Of a stretch of 64,000 nt of DNA, positions 8,396 to 17,316 are shown one piece after another (the first letter of the stretch is position 1; every line of letters starts with the position of its first letter). Source of the stretch: Phycisphaerales bacterium (GTDB taxonomy: Bacteria; Planctomycetota; Phycisphaerae; Phycisphaerales; UBA1924); the NCBI GenBank assembly GCA_040217175.1, contig JAVJNT010000001.1, forward strand, positions 1,364,001-1,428,000. Reading direction: 5' to 3'. A program made the translations under genes and the position numbers. The notes beneath the pieces were generated by a model that was not told where the DNA came from, searched no databases, and saw nothing but the letters and a program-made list of their open reading frames with translations.

Positions 8396-9253
8396 CTACG
8401 GCGCTCGCTCATCGACGCCGAGGATCCAGCCCTCGAGCATCGCCCGCTCGTGCGGAGGCTGGAGCAGTTCCTTCATGTCCCACATGGCGTCGCGAGAGTT
8501 TGCGACCTGCCGCGCGTCGCGGTACCAGTGCTTCGGCGCACGCTTGGGGAACAGGCTGGGGTAGATCTCGGCGATGCTGATCGCGTCGGGGCGATCGGGT
8601 GCGGGCTCGAAGGGCCACAGGTGCGTGCGCGGAGCGAGCGCCTGATCGGTCAGCAGCCGGTGGATCGTCGGCAGGCCCATCAGGCTCTGGGAGCCCACGC
8701 TACCGATGCCCGCAAGCTTCCAGGGCGATTGCGGCCTGCCACCGCCCACGCCGCGAGCCGCCTCCTCCGCCGCCCGGAACTGCGGCACGCCCGTTGGCTT
8801 CTCGCGGCCCATCGGCAGGCCGACGAGGTGGTTCATCTCCTTCGGTCGGCCCCAGAACGGCCCGTGCGGCGCACCGGTTGCTTGCCGGATCGAGTCGTTG
8901 AGATCGCGCGCGACTTCGAAGCGGTTGTTCACGCCCGAAGGGTCATCAGTGATGCGCGATGCGAAGGAGGCGCAAAGCTCTCGACCCACGGGCAGCACCG
9001 GCTCGCCCGAGTCCGAGAGCGGATAACCGATGGCAAAGTCGAAGCCAACGATCGCCCGGGCGCCCGCGTGCTCGGCCAGCAAGCCATGAATGCGGGCCTC
9101 GGCCTCGAGCCTCGTGGGCATGTATTCAGGGTCCGGGCTGGCGTGCTCGGTGCTCCGCCAGGCGAGCCAGCAGCGATCCTCGCCGGGCTCCGGCTTGCGG
9201 CCCTTGGCAGCCGACCAATCGCAAGCGATAACCAGATCGAACGCGTGCGTCAT
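8396..9253 (-). CDS. unassigned protein, possible RNase H-like (DUF429-type) fold
   Basis: 285 aa, soluble, no signal peptide. Two segments stand out: LVIACDWSAAKG near the N-terminus and IVGFDFAIGYPL near residue 65. Each puts an acidic residue at the end of a hydrophobic strand, a pattern seen in RNase H-like domains such as DUF429. The central part is rich in W, P and G (HGPFWGRPKEMN), and the C-terminus has IAEIYPSLFP and a conserved-looking HWYRDARQVANSRDAMWDM. I do not recognise a precise family. It is the first gene of the polyketide operon, 3 bp upstream of the methyltransferase, which could link it to that pathway or be incidental. Confidence 0.55.
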   Translation of the reverse strand: MTHAFDLVIACDWSAAKGRKPEPGEDRCWLAWRSTEHASPDPEYMPTRLEAEARIHGLLAEHAGARAIVGFDFAIGYPLSDSGEPVLPVGRELCASFASRITDDPSGVNNRFEVARDLNDSIRQATGAPHGPFWGRPKEMNHLVGLPMGREKPTGVPQFRAAEEAARGVGGGRPQSPWKLAGIGSVGSQSLMGLPTIHRLLTDQALAPRTHLWPFEPAPDRPDAISIAEIYPSLFPKRAPKHWYRDARQVANSRDAMWDMKELLQPPHERAMLEGWILGVDERAP

Positions 9254-9280
9254 CGACAGTGATAGCCCGCTCGCGCAGGC

Positions 9281-9691
9281 TCAGCAGCCGCAGGAGCCGC
9301 CCGGGCCGCAGGAGTCGCGGCCCTTGTTGTCGGCCATGCGCCGCGAGAGTTCGCCCACGGGCCGCGGGCCGCCACACGAAATGGCCTTGCCCTCGGCCTC
9401 ACGAGGTCGTTGCGATGGCTTCTTCGGCGCGGCGGTCACGACAGCGGCAGCAACAATCGCGCCGAACGCGACCATGGCGCCCATTGGCGTCAGCACGGCA
9501 ACGATGTTGGGAAGGAACACCACCGTCACGGTGGTCAGCACGAAGATCAGCACGCCAGCGATCAAGAGTCGGCGGCCGGGGATGGGGCGGTCCTCGTCCT
9601 CGGGCTCGGCTTCGGCGCCCACCGGCAGACCGGCGTCGTCAGGCGACCACCAATTGTCGGAATCCACGATCTCGAGCGGACGGTCGGGCAT
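9281..9691 (-). CDS. small two-TM protein with Cys-rich C-terminus
   Basis: 136 aa. The ATG at 9691 is preceded by AAGGTGAG at a suitable distance; an in-frame ATG at 9799 would add an Arg-rich leader and is less likely. The N-terminal ~45 residues are acidic and Trp-containing (DSDNWWSPDD). Two hydrophobic helices follow at about residues 48-92. The C-terminal tail is polar and ends with three close cysteines in SCGPGGSCGC, which suggests a metal or redox role. It lies 27 bp upstream of the polyketide operon on the same strand, so it may be its first gene. No family recognised. Confidence 0.55.
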   Translation of the reverse strand: MPDRPLEIVDSDNWWSPDDAGLPVGAEAEPEDEDRPIPGRRLLIAGVLIFVLTTVTVVFLPNIVAVLTPMGAMVAFGAIVAAAVVTAAPKKPSQRPREAEGKAISCGGPRPVGELSRRMADNKGRDSCGPGGSCGC

Positions 9692-9834
9692 GGTCTCACC
9701 TTGGGAGCGCGGTAAACCGCGTCCACCCACGAGCTGTTCCCGAGTGTCAGCCGGAGTGCCGTTCTCGGACGCTTGCGATCGTCGACGGCGAGCGGGCATG
9801 CAAGATGATAGGGGCACCCGTACCGAAACACGAC

Positions 9835-12381
9835 CTAGCCGCAGCGCAAGAGCAGGGCGTCGATGACCTCGGCACTGAGCGTCGAGCGGGTCGGCGTCAT
9901 CCCGCGAGCGGCCATGTCGTCCAGCGTGGCCCTCGCCTCGTTCAGCCATCGCCGAGCATCTTCGGCGTTCGCGTCGTCGGCGTCGAGAAAGCTCTCGCCC
10001 AGACCACGCTGGGAGATACCCAGGACCGTCCAGAGGCGTACGTCGCTGGGGTTATCTTCGAGCCCGTCCCGCGCGATGGCCATGGCGTCGTGGAAGCCCA
10101 GGCGTGCGGCGTCGTGGTTGCCACGCAGGCGATCGCAGTGCGCGACGCGCTCGATGGCGATTGCCGATGCCATGCGGTATAAACGGTTTTCGGGGTTGGC
10201 GTCGGCCAGGTTGGTGCGTAGGTCACGGGCATTGGCGAACCCCTGCTTCGCCTCCTCGATGCGGTCGACCCGCAGCTGCGCGTTGGCGAGCTTCTCTTCC
10301 GCGACGGACCAGTCGAAGTGGGCCCGGGCGTCGCTCGAATCGGCCTGCGCGATGCCGGCGAGCGCATCGCGGGCACTCGCGTAGAGCCTGACCGCCTCGT
10401 CCTTCTCGCCCATGTCGCCACGCACGTCTCCCAACCGATGCTGCACAAGGGCGAGGTCGCGCTGGGCGCGCACGCTCCCGGGGTTCGCCTCGGCTGCTGC
10501 GGCCCGGAGCGACTCCGACCGTTCGAGGTAGGGCAGCGCCTCGTCGGCCCGGCCCAGGCGGGCGAGCGTCAGGCCCATCTCGTTGAGGCCGATCGTCAGG
10601 CGGCGCACCAGGACCGGATCGCCACCGGCAGCCAGGCGTTCTGACGCCTCGAGCGCCCGGCTGAAGTGCTCGAGCGCCTCGTCGGGCTGGCCTCGATTGA
10701 GCATCGCCGTTCCCAGGCGCTGCTCGGCGAGCAAACGGACCTCGTCGGCCGCGTTGGTCTCCAGGCCGTCCAGCGTGTCGAGCGTCCGCTGCGCATAGTC
10801 GGCCGATTCGTCGGCGCGGGGCGTGCTCGTCAGCGTCTCGGCGATCGCCAGTTCGGTGCGCGCAAGGGCGATCGTCGAAGCCTCCGACGGAACCGCTTCC
10901 GCCAGCCGGCGGCGGAGATCGATGCTCGTCGCATAGCTTGCAAGCGCCGCCTCGGCGTCGCCGAGGTTTGCCCGCCTGGGGTTACCCTGGATGTCACCGA
11001 TGCGGAAGTAGGCCTCGGCCAGTTCTTCCAGCAACTCGGGATTCTTACCGGCGTCTTGGGCGAGGCGGTCGAGGTACTCCAGGCCCGTGCGCACGAGCCG
11101 GCGTCGCGCCTCGATGGCGCCCGGTAGCGGCTCGATGAGGTCGTGCAGGTCGAAGAGCATCGTGTTCGCCAGGGCACGAACGTCGACGAGCCGCTGCTCG
11201 GCCAGCGTCCGTTGCCGCTGCGCGTGCACGCCGAACGCCACGCTCACGATACTGGCGACGACGAGCATCGCCGCGATCACCCCGCCGGTGATGACCGGGC
11301 CCTTGCGCCGCTTGGCGAACTTGCGGAGCTGGTAGAGCGTGGTCGCGGGACGCGCCGTGATGGGCTCGTCGCGCAGCCACCGGCGCAGGTCGTCGGCCAG
11401 CGCCGCGGCGGACGGATACCGGCGCGACGCGTCCTTCTCCAGCGCAGTGGAGATGATGGTCTCCAGGTCGCCCCGCAGCCGCTTGTCGAGCGTTCCCAGC
11501 CGCCGCGGCTCGTCGTCCTGGATCGCACCGAGTGCGGCGGCCAGCGGCATGTCTCGTACGGCCAGCGGAAGCTGCCCCGAGAGCAGCTCGTAGCCGACGG
11601 CACCCAACGCGTAGATGTCGGTGCGCACGTCGATGGCGGCTGCGTCGCCCGAGGCCTGCTCGGGGCTCATGTACGCCAGCGTGCCCACGACTTGCCCGGG
11701 CAGCGTGCGGATCGTCGCGGCGGTGCCGTCGTCGGCGGTCAGGCGGGCGATGCCGAAGTCGAGCACGCGCGGCCGGCCCTGCTGGTCGACGAGGATGTTG
11801 CCCGGCTTCAGGTCGCGGTGGATCACCCCACGCTGGTGGGCGTGGTGCACCGCGTCGGCGACCTGGGCGAGCAGCTCGACGCGTTGGGCGAGCGAGAGCT
11901 CGGCCGCGTGCGCCGTGAGCGGTCGGCCCTGCACGAGCTCCATCGCGAAGAACGGCGCACCGGTCGCGCGATCGAAGCCGGCCTCGTAGACGGCGGCGAT
12001 GCCGGGGTGTTGCAGCCGGGCGAGGGCCGCCGACTCGTGCTCGAATCGCCGTCGAAGCGAGGCCGACGCCGCGCCGCCGCGCACGACCTTCAGCGCGACC
12101 ATGCGCTCGGGATGCGCTTGGCGTGCCTCGTAGACCACGCCCATCGCGCCCTCGCCCAGCACGCGGACGACCTCGAAGTCGCCCAGGGTCGATCCCGGCG
12201 GCAGGTGGTCGCCGAAGGCGCCGTCGTCCAGGTCGTGGCTGAGCAGGCTGAGCACCTCGGCCCGCAGCGCTTCGTCACCAGCACAGATCTCTTCGAGCAG
12301 CGCGACGCGCTCGGCCGGCTCGGCGTCGCACACGCGCAGGAAGGCGTCCTTGGCGCGCTGGTAGAGGGACTCACTGGTCAT
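9835..12381 (-). CDS. membrane Ser/Thr protein kinase with C-terminal TPR-like repeats
   Basis: 848 aa. Residues 69-340 are a Hanks-type kinase domain: Gly-rich loop LGEGAMGVV (75-83), ATP-binding Lys98 in VALKVV, catalytic HRDLKPGN (Asp190), DFG at 208-210, and MSPEQ in the P+1 region. A single TM helix lies at about 363-384, after a KRRK stop-transfer. The remaining ~460 residues, on the other side of the membrane, are all helical with TPR-like repeats (for example LNRGQPDEALEHFSRALEASERL). The N-terminal ~68 residues look like the helical cap found in planctomycete kinases. The start overlaps the ECF sigma gene by 11 bp, so the kinase and sigma factor are co-expressed; such kinases can phosphorylate the paired sigma factor. 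Confidence 0.93.
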   Translation of the reverse strand: MTSESLYQRAKDAFLRVCDAEPAERVALLEEICAGDEALRAEVLSLLSHDLDDGAFGDHLPPGSTLGDFEVVRVLGEGAMGVVYEARQAHPERMVALKVVRGGAASASLRRRFEHESAALARLQHPGIAAVYEAGFDRATGAPFFAMELVQGRPLTAHAAELSLAQRVELLAQVADAVHHAHQRGVIHRDLKPGNILVDQQGRPRVLDFGIARLTADDGTAATIRTLPGQVVGTLAYMSPEQASGDAAAIDVRTDIYALGAVGYELLSGQLPLAVRDMPLAAALGAIQDDEPRRLGTLDKRLRGDLETIISTALEKDASRRYPSAAALADDLRRWLRDEPITARPATTLYQLRKFAKRRKGPVITGGVIAAMLVVASIVSVAFGVHAQRQRTLAEQRLVDVRALANTMLFDLHDLIEPLPGAIEARRRLVRTGLEYLDRLAQDAGKNPELLEELAEAYFRIGDIQGNPRRANLGDAEAALASYATSIDLRRRLAEAVPSEASTIALARTELAIAETLTSTPRADESADYAQRTLDTLDGLETNAADEVRLLAEQRLGTAMLNRGQPDEALEHFSRALEASERLAAGGDPVLVRRLTIGLNEMGLTLARLGRADEALPYLERSESLRAAAAEANPGSVRAQRDLALVQHRLGDVRGDMGEKDEAVRLYASARDALAGIAQADSSDARAHFDWSVAEEKLANAQLRVDRIEEAKQGFANARDLRTNLADANPENRLYRMASAIAIERVAHCDRLRGNHDAARLGFHDAMAIARDGLEDNPSDVRLWTVLGISQRGLGESFLDADDANAEDARRWLNEARATLDDMAARGMTPTRSTLSAEVIDALLLRCG

Positions 12382-12931
12382 CGGTCGCGTCCGGGCCGGC
12401 GAGCGTGCGCCGCAGGAAGGCCTTGGCCGAGCGCCAGTCGCCGCGCACCGTGCGCTCGCTGACGCCCAGGACGGCCGCTACTTCGGGCTCGGTCAGGCCG
12501 CCGAAGAACCGCAGTGACACGACTCTGGCCGCACGGTCGTCGACCTCTGAGAGCTTCGTCAGCGCGTCGTCGAGGTCGAGCGGATCGATCGGGGCCGACG
12601 TCGCGTCGAGCGCGGCACCATCGAGCGTCACGCGGCCCCAGCCGCCGCCGCGCTTCTGACGCCCGCGTCGCCGCGCCTCGTCGGCGATGACGCGCCGGAC
12701 CATCTCGGCCCCGATCGCGAAGAAGTGCGTGCGGCCCTGCCAGTCGACCCGGTCCTGGTCGGCCATGCGCACGTAGGCCTCGTGCACGATGGCGGTGGGC
12801 TGGCACGTCCAGTCGGCCTGGCCCGCGCCGCCGAGCCGGGCGGCCGCGAGGCGTCGCAGGTTGTCGTAGACCAGCGGGGCGAGTTGGTCGGCCGCCTTCG
12901 CGTCGCCGCCAGCCGCGGCCAGCAGCAGCAC
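12371..12931 (-). CDS. ECF-family RNA polymerase sigma factor
   Basis: 186 aa from a GTG at 12931. This length matches the family and leaves ~194 bp for the divergent promoter of the dockerin gene at 13126; a TTG at 13105 would give 244 aa with a His-rich leader but almost no promoter space. Region 2 spans about residues 1-95 (LAPLVYDNLRRLAAARLG ... IVHEAYVRMAD ... HFFAIGAEMVRRVIADEARR). Region 4 spans about 125-180 (LSEVDDRAARVVSLRFFGG ... AAVLGVSERTVRGDWRSAKAFL). It resembles the planctomycete ECF group found next to Ser/Thr kinases, with no anti-sigma factor visible. The 3' end overlaps the kinase start. The linker between regions 2 and 4 is enlarged by a Gly/Arg-rich loop. Confidence 0.85.
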   Translation of the reverse strand: MLLLAAAGGDAKAADQLAPLVYDNLRRLAAARLGGAGQADWTCQPTAIVHEAYVRMADQDRVDWQGRTHFFAIGAEMVRRVIADEARRRGRQKRGGGWGRVTLDGAALDATSAPIDPLDLDDALTKLSEVDDRAARVVSLRFFGGLTEPEVAAVLGVSERTVRGDWRSAKAFLRRTLAGPDATDDQ

Positions 12932-13125
12932 CGTGTGCTCGGGAGCCGGTCCGTGTTCCGGCCCGTGTTCCTGCCCGTGTTGGTCGGCGTGGGGCTCGAT
13001 GACGATTTCCTCGGTTTTTCGTTGCCGGTGGTGCGAGGCATTGTCGCGTTCCGGGCAGCGTGGTGCAAGCCCGTTCGCTCGCACCCCCGACCGATGCACG
13101 AACAAGGGTAGACAGGAGCCCCACC

Positions 13126-14844
13126 ATGACCACGATCTTTGCGAACTCCCGGACCGTCGCCTGCGTCCTCACGGCCCTCGCGGCGACCAACGCGCTGGCC
13201 CAGGCGCCAATCCACGTCTCGGCGTCTCTGGGCGACGACGCCAACCCAGGCACCCCCGACCAACCCGTAGCGACGCTTGCCGCGGCGCGGACGCTGGCCA
13301 GTTCCGGGGTGATCTACCTCGACGCGGGCGAGTACACCGACCTGCGGCTGACCAGCGGCACCGCGCTCCTCGGCGGCTTCGACGCCGGCGACGGCTGGAG
13401 CCGTGATCCGTCGCTCAACACGACGATCGTGCGGACCTCCATACCCACGACCGCGGCGGTCGGCGTCATGGCCGACGGCATCCGATTCACCATGCAGCCG
13501 TCGACCGGGATCAGCCGCTACGGGCTGGTGCTCCGCGGCGTCGAAGACTTCTTCGCAAGCAACTGCGAGTTCGTCGCCGAGACCGCCATGGGCGGCGCGA
13601 ACGGTTCGACCGGCTCGAGCGGAGCCCGTGGGGGCAATGGCGGGCTCGGCATGCCGGGCGTCGAGAGCGACGACCAGACCATCCCGGGGACCAGCATCCC
13701 TCTTTGTACGCAGGGCCTCTGGCCGCTCGGGGGCGTCGCGGGCACCGGCGGCGGTTTCCCGGGCGGCGTCGGCGGGCGGCCGGGACGCGATGGCGACTTC
13801 GGCCGGCCTGGCGAAGCGGGTGAGGGCCCCGGCGGCGGGCGCGGCGGCGACGGAACCTTCCCGGGCCTTGGCAACTGGTGCCCCTTTTTCTTCGGCGGGC
13901 GAGACTCGATCGGCGGCGACGGCTTCCCGGGATCTAACGGCGTGAACGGGCCGGCTGGCGGAGAGGGCTCGCTCGGGGCCGACGGCTTCTATGTCCCACA
14001 GCGCGGTGGACAGGGTGCCGATGGCCAGGGCGGCGCTGGGGGAGGCGGCGGTGGCGGTGGCGGCGGCGGCACCGCAAGTTGCAACAGCTTCGGCGGCGGC
14101 GGCGCTGGTGGTGGCTCGGGCGGCGGCGGTGGTCGCGGCGGACAGGGCGGGCTCGGCGGTGGCGCTTCGGTTGGCTTGGTCGTCACGTCGTCGACCGACG
14201 TCGTCATCAACGGTGCGAACTTTGCCACCGGTGGCGGCGGAAATGGCGGCAACGGCGGCAATGGCGGACAGGGCGGGGCCGGCGGCCTTGGCGGTCGCGC
14301 CGTCTCCACGTGTACCGCAGGCAACTTCTACGGCGGCGCCAGCCAGCAGGACGACGGCTCCAACGGCGGCATGGGCGGCAACGGTGGGCGAGGCGGCAAC
14401 GGCGGACGCGGCGGCGGCGGCGCTGGCGGGCCGAGCATCGGCATCTGGGTCTCGGGGCCGTCCGTCGATCTCGTCGACGCACGCTACGACCTCGGCGATC
14501 CTGGCAACGGCGGAGCCCCCGGCGGATCGGCGGGCACGCAGTTGCAATCGCGCGGTTCGATCGAATCCGAAGGCGCCATCCCCGTCGACTGCAACGCCAA
14601 CGGTGTGCACGACCTGGTCGACATCGCCAACGGCGATAGCCTCGACCTGAACCTCGACAATATCCCCGACGAGTGCCAGTGCCGGGCCGACCTGGACGGC
14701 GACGGCGTGCTCACCATCTTCGACTTCCTCGAGTTCCAGAACCTCTTCGACACCGGCGACGCGGCCGCCGACTTCGACGGCGACGGCGAATTGACGCTCT
14801 TCGACTTCCTGGCATTCCAGAACGCGTTCGACGCGGGCTGCTGA
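13126..14844 (+). CDS. exported Gly-rich repeat protein with C-terminal dockerin pair
   Basis: 572 aa, secreted. The ATG at 13126 follows an AGGAG site; the signal peptide ends ALAQA near residue 26. Residues ~29-70 (HVSASLGDDANPGTPDQPVA) match the start of DUF1565-type parallel beta-helix proteins. About residues 160-470 are extremely Gly-rich with GGxGG(N/Q)GG runs and occasional Cys, likely an extended surface-exposed region. A short NGVHDLVDIANGDSLDLNLD segment resembles Ca-binding loops. The C-terminus (DNA 14680-14841) is a Cys-bracketed dockerin pair starting CRADLDGDG and ending DAGC. Function unknown; probably a cell-surface structural or adhesive protein. It is divergent from the ECF sigma/kinase pair, which may control it. 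Confidence 0.85.
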   Translation: MTTIFANSRTVACVLTALAATNALAQAPIHVSASLGDDANPGTPDQPVATLAAARTLASSGVIYLDAGEYTDLRLTSGTALLGGFDAGDGWSRDPSLNTTIVRTSIPTTAAVGVMADGIRFTMQPSTGISRYGLVLRGVEDFFASNCEFVAETAMGGANGSTGSSGARGGNGGLGMPGVESDDQTIPGTSIPLCTQGLWPLGGVAGTGGGFPGGVGGRPGRDGDFGRPGEAGEGPGGGRGGDGTFPGLGNWCPFFFGGRDSIGGDGFPGSNGVNGPAGGEGSLGADGFYVPQRGGQGADGQGGAGGGGGGGGGGGTASCNSFGGGGAGGGSGGGGGRGGQGGLGGGASVGLVVTSSTDVVINGANFATGGGGNGGNGGNGGQGGAGGLGGRAVSTCTAGNFYGGASQQDDGSNGGMGGNGGRGGNGGRGGGGAGGPSIGIWVSGPSVDLVDARYDLGDPGNGGAPGGSAGTQLQSRGSIESEGAIPVDCNANGVHDLVDIANGDSLDLNLDNIPDECQCRADLDGDGVLTIFDFLEFQNLFDTGDAAADFDGDGELTLFDFLAFQNAFDAGC

Positions 14845-14879
14845 GGCGCACGCCCGCCCGCAGATTCCTCTCCCAGATC

Positions 14880-14904
14880 CGCGCCGCTCGCCGGCGCGTT
14901 TCTT
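14880..14904 (+). terminator. intrinsic terminator downstream of the Gly-rich dockerin gene
   Basis: A 7-bp GC stem (14880-14886 with 14892-14898, loop 14887-14891) is followed by TTTCTT. It lies 35 bp after the stop at 14844 and just before the next gene on the same strand. Confidence 0.6.
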
Positions 14905-14930
14905 GTATGATTGGGGCGGAGGAATCGATC

Positions 14931-16322
14931 GTGAGAGAGAACCACACCCCCCGGCCCGGCACGAGGCTCCTCGTTCTCGGAACCTTGGCGGCATTCGGCC
15001 AGGCCGCCCAGGCCCAGTTCGTGCCGCTGGATCGCTTCCTGCCGCCGGACGCCCGCGTGTTCGACCAGTTCGGCACCGACGTGGCGATCCTCGAGGATCG
15101 GCTGCTCGTCACCGCCCCGGCCGACGACGACGTCGGGCCCGATGCCGGCGTCGCGTTCCTGTTCGACACCGAATCGGGCGCGCTCGTCCGCACGCTCGCC
15201 GAGCCCGGCCTGGTCGGCACCGACTGGTACGGGTACGCCGCCGCGCTGAGCCCAGCGGCGGCCATCGTGACCGCCTGGGGCTTCGACGACGGGGACGGAC
15301 CGGCCGGCGCGATGTTCCTCTACGATCGCCAGACGGGCAGCCTCGTTGACACGTTCACGCCGAGCGACGCCGAGTTCGGCGATCGCTTCGGCTTCTCGAT
15401 CGACGCCGACGGAAGCGTCGCAATCGCCGGCGCACCAAACGCCGACGGCGCTCGGCTGGCCTCGGGCGCCGCCTACCTGCTGGACGTGAGAGCCCCGGAC
15501 GCGGTCGACGAGCTCGGCCGCCTGTCCGCCAGCGACGGCGCCCAGGGCTCTGGCTTCGGATTCTCGGTAGCGATCGAGGGCAACCTCGCCCTGGTCGGCG
15601 CACCACGTGACAACGAGATCGCCGCCTCCGCTGGCGCGGCGTACCTCTTCGACGTCTCCGATCCGCGACAGCCCGTCGAGCTCGCCAAGCTCACCGCCAG
15701 CGACGCCGAGGCGTTCGACTTCTTCGGCAAGTCGGTCGCGCTGCACGGCACGGTCGCGATCGTCGGCGCTCCCGACGCCGACCAGCCGGGCGCGAACGGC
15801 GCCGGCGCCGCCTACCTCTTCGACCTGACCGACCCGCGCGAGCCCCGTGAGGTCGCAATCCTCGCGAACGCGGACGTCGGCGTGCTGGGCAACTTCGGCC
15901 TGCACGTGGCGACCGACGGCAGGGCCGTCCTAGTCGGCGCGCCCAACGACGATGCCGGCGCGGCCGATGCAGGCGCGGTGTTCGTCTACGACGCGCGCAC
16001 GGGCGCACCGCTCGAGCCCATCCGCGCCGGTGCTCCCAGCTTCGGCGCTCGCTTCGGCACCGGCCTGGACTTCACCGGCCGGCGACTCGCCGTCGGCGCG
16101 CCGCAGGACGACAGCGCGGGCGTGCGGGCCGGCGCCGCCTACGTCTTCGCCGCCCCGTGCCCGGCCGACCTCGACGGCGACGGCGAGCTCACCGTGTTCG
16201 ACTTCCTGGCCTTCCAGAACCTCTTCGACGCCGGCGACCCGGCCGCCGACTTCGACGGCGACGGCGAGCTGACCATCTTCGACTTCCTCGCGTTCCAGAA
16301 CGCGTTCGACGCGGGGTGCTGA
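14931..16322 (+). CDS. exported FG-GAP-type beta-propeller protein with C-terminal dockerin pair
   Basis: 463 aa. The GTG at 14931 is chosen because GGAGGA lies 7 bp upstream; an ATG at 14907 precedes that site. The signal peptide ends QAAQAQ near residue 27. Seven repeats follow, each with an FG(x)S(V/I)A...A(L/I)VGAP-type blade (for example GFGFSVAIEGNLALVGAPRD and FFGKSVALHGTVAIVGAPD), as in integrin-alpha FG-GAP propellers, so one seven-bladed propeller is likely. The C-terminus (DNA 16158-16319) is a dockerin pair, CPADLDGDG to DAGC. Such proteins are extracellular; the ligand is unknown. It follows the Gly-rich dockerin gene on the same strand after a predicted terminator, so it probably has its own promoter. 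Confidence 0.87.
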   Translation: MRENHTPRPGTRLLVLGTLAAFGQAAQAQFVPLDRFLPPDARVFDQFGTDVAILEDRLLVTAPADDDVGPDAGVAFLFDTESGALVRTLAEPGLVGTDWYGYAAALSPAAAIVTAWGFDDGDGPAGAMFLYDRQTGSLVDTFTPSDAEFGDRFGFSIDADGSVAIAGAPNADGARLASGAAYLLDVRAPDAVDELGRLSASDGAQGSGFGFSVAIEGNLALVGAPRDNEIAASAGAAYLFDVSDPRQPVELAKLTASDAEAFDFFGKSVALHGTVAIVGAPDADQPGANGAGAAYLFDLTDPREPREVAILANADVGVLGNFGLHVATDGRAVLVGAPNDDAGAADAGAVFVYDARTGAPLEPIRAGAPSFGARFGTGLDFTGRRLAVGAPQDDSAGVRAGAAYVFAAPCPADLDGDGELTVFDFLAFQNLFDAGDPAADFDGDGELTIFDFLAFQNAFDAGC

Positions 16323-16337
16323 GGCATCGTTGACCCG

Positions 16338-16697
16338 ATGGAATCGCCCCCTCCCCCGCCGTCGACCACCCGTGTGCTCTTCGTGTGCGGCAAGAACAAG
16401 TGGCGCAGCCCGACGGCCGAACAGGTCTTCGCCGACCATCCCGACCATGCCGGCCTCGAGTGCCTCTCCGCCGGCCTGAGCAACGATGCGCCGACGCCCG
16501 TCTCGGTCGACCTGGTCGAGTGGGCCGACGTGATCTTCGTCATGGAGCCGGTGCACAAGAAGAAGCTGGCCGCGCGATTCCGCGACCACCTCGGGCACGC
16601 CCGCGTCGTCTGCCTGGACATCCCCGACGACTACCGCGAGATGGACCCCGCGCTCATCGCGTTGCTCGAGCGGAGGGTGCCGCCACACCTGCGCTGA
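16338..16697 (+). CDS. small low-molecular-weight-type protein tyrosine phosphatase
   Basis: 119 aa, cytoplasmic. After a short Pro-rich N-terminus the protein begins with the phosphatase P-loop VLFVCGKNKWRSPTAE: the C-x5-R signature is Cys17 to Arg23, followed by Ser. An Asp in the DIPDDY segment (residues 94-98) would be the general acid. Length fits the short (about 110 aa) predicted phosphatase subgroup rather than the ~150 aa classical enzymes, so it is not truncated. It lies 15 bp after the dockerin propeller gene and may be co-transcribed. Substrate unknown. A role in arsenate reduction is less likely, since the extra redox cysteines are absent. Confidence 0.82.
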   Translation: MESPPPPPSTTRVLFVCGKNKWRSPTAEQVFADHPDHAGLECLSAGLSNDAPTPVSVDLVEWADVIFVMEPVHKKKLAARFRDHLGHARVVCLDIPDDYREMDPALIALLERRVPPHLR

Positions 16698-16760
16698 TCG
16701 CCGTCGCCGTCACTCGGCTGGCCTTCGATGACGAGGCCATCCCGCCTGGCACGGCCCCGC

Positions 16761-17291
16761 TCACTCCACGTACCGCGCAAAGCGCGTGAGGTAGGGCGTG
16801 CCCATTTCGACCAGGGTGACGTCTTCGAGCGGGAAGGGGCCGGGCTCTTCCCATCGACCCAAACCGTCGACGCAGCGCACGTCCACGCGTGAGTCGGTGA
16901 CGTACCTCACCTTGGCGAAGTAGAAGTCCTGGATGGCTTCATCCTCGTCTTCGCACTGGATCGCCAGGAACGGGTACCGCGCCGCGGCGTCGCCGATGGC
17001 CATGGCCATGCTGCTGAGGTCGATCTTCGGCGCTTCGTCCAAGCCACCCAGCAGCCCCTCGGCCTCGAGCATGCGATCCCAGAAGGCCTCGTAGTCGCCC
17101 TGGCGGACCGACACGACGTCACGCTCGCGGATGATGGCGTAGCCATTGGGCTCGAAGTCGTCGAAGGGGTGCACGAGGGCCAGGCCGTTGGCGGCGTCGA
17201 GCACGTAGCCGTTGAGCCTGGGGTTGCTCGGGCGGCTTCGCTCGATCCTGACCCTGCGGCGTGTGCCGGCGTGCTCTTGCAGCGACGTCAT
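16761..17291 (-). CDS. unassigned 176-aa protein
   Basis: 176 aa from the ATG at 17291; soluble, acidic, no signal peptide or TM segment. Starts with a basic stretch (RRRVRIERSRPSNPRLNGYV), then a beta-rich part (GYAIIRERDVVSVRQGDYEAFWDRML) and a second beta segment (YFAKVRYVTDSRVDVRCVDGLGRW). The two halves suggest small beta-barrel or Sm-like strands, but I recognise no family. It is separated from the 13-repeat dockerin gene upstream by only 25 bp on the same strand, so the two are probably co-transcribed. Confidence is in its being a gene, not in a function. Confidence 0.6.
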   Translation of the reverse strand: MTSLQEHAGTRRRVRIERSRPSNPRLNGYVLDAANGLALVHPFDDFEPNGYAIIRERDVVSVRQGDYEAFWDRMLEAEGLLGGLDEAPKIDLSSMAMAIGDAAARYPFLAIQCEDEDEAIQDFYFAKVRYVTDSRVDVRCVDGLGRWEEPGPFPLEDVTLVEMGTPYLTRFARYVE

Positions 17292-17316
17292 GCGAGATTC
17301 CGATGGCGCCCCCGCG

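Noticed and set aside
12932-13105. Longer ECF sigma start (TTG at 13105)
   Set aside because: It would leave only 20 bp for two divergent promoters and adds a His-rich leader not seen in the family.
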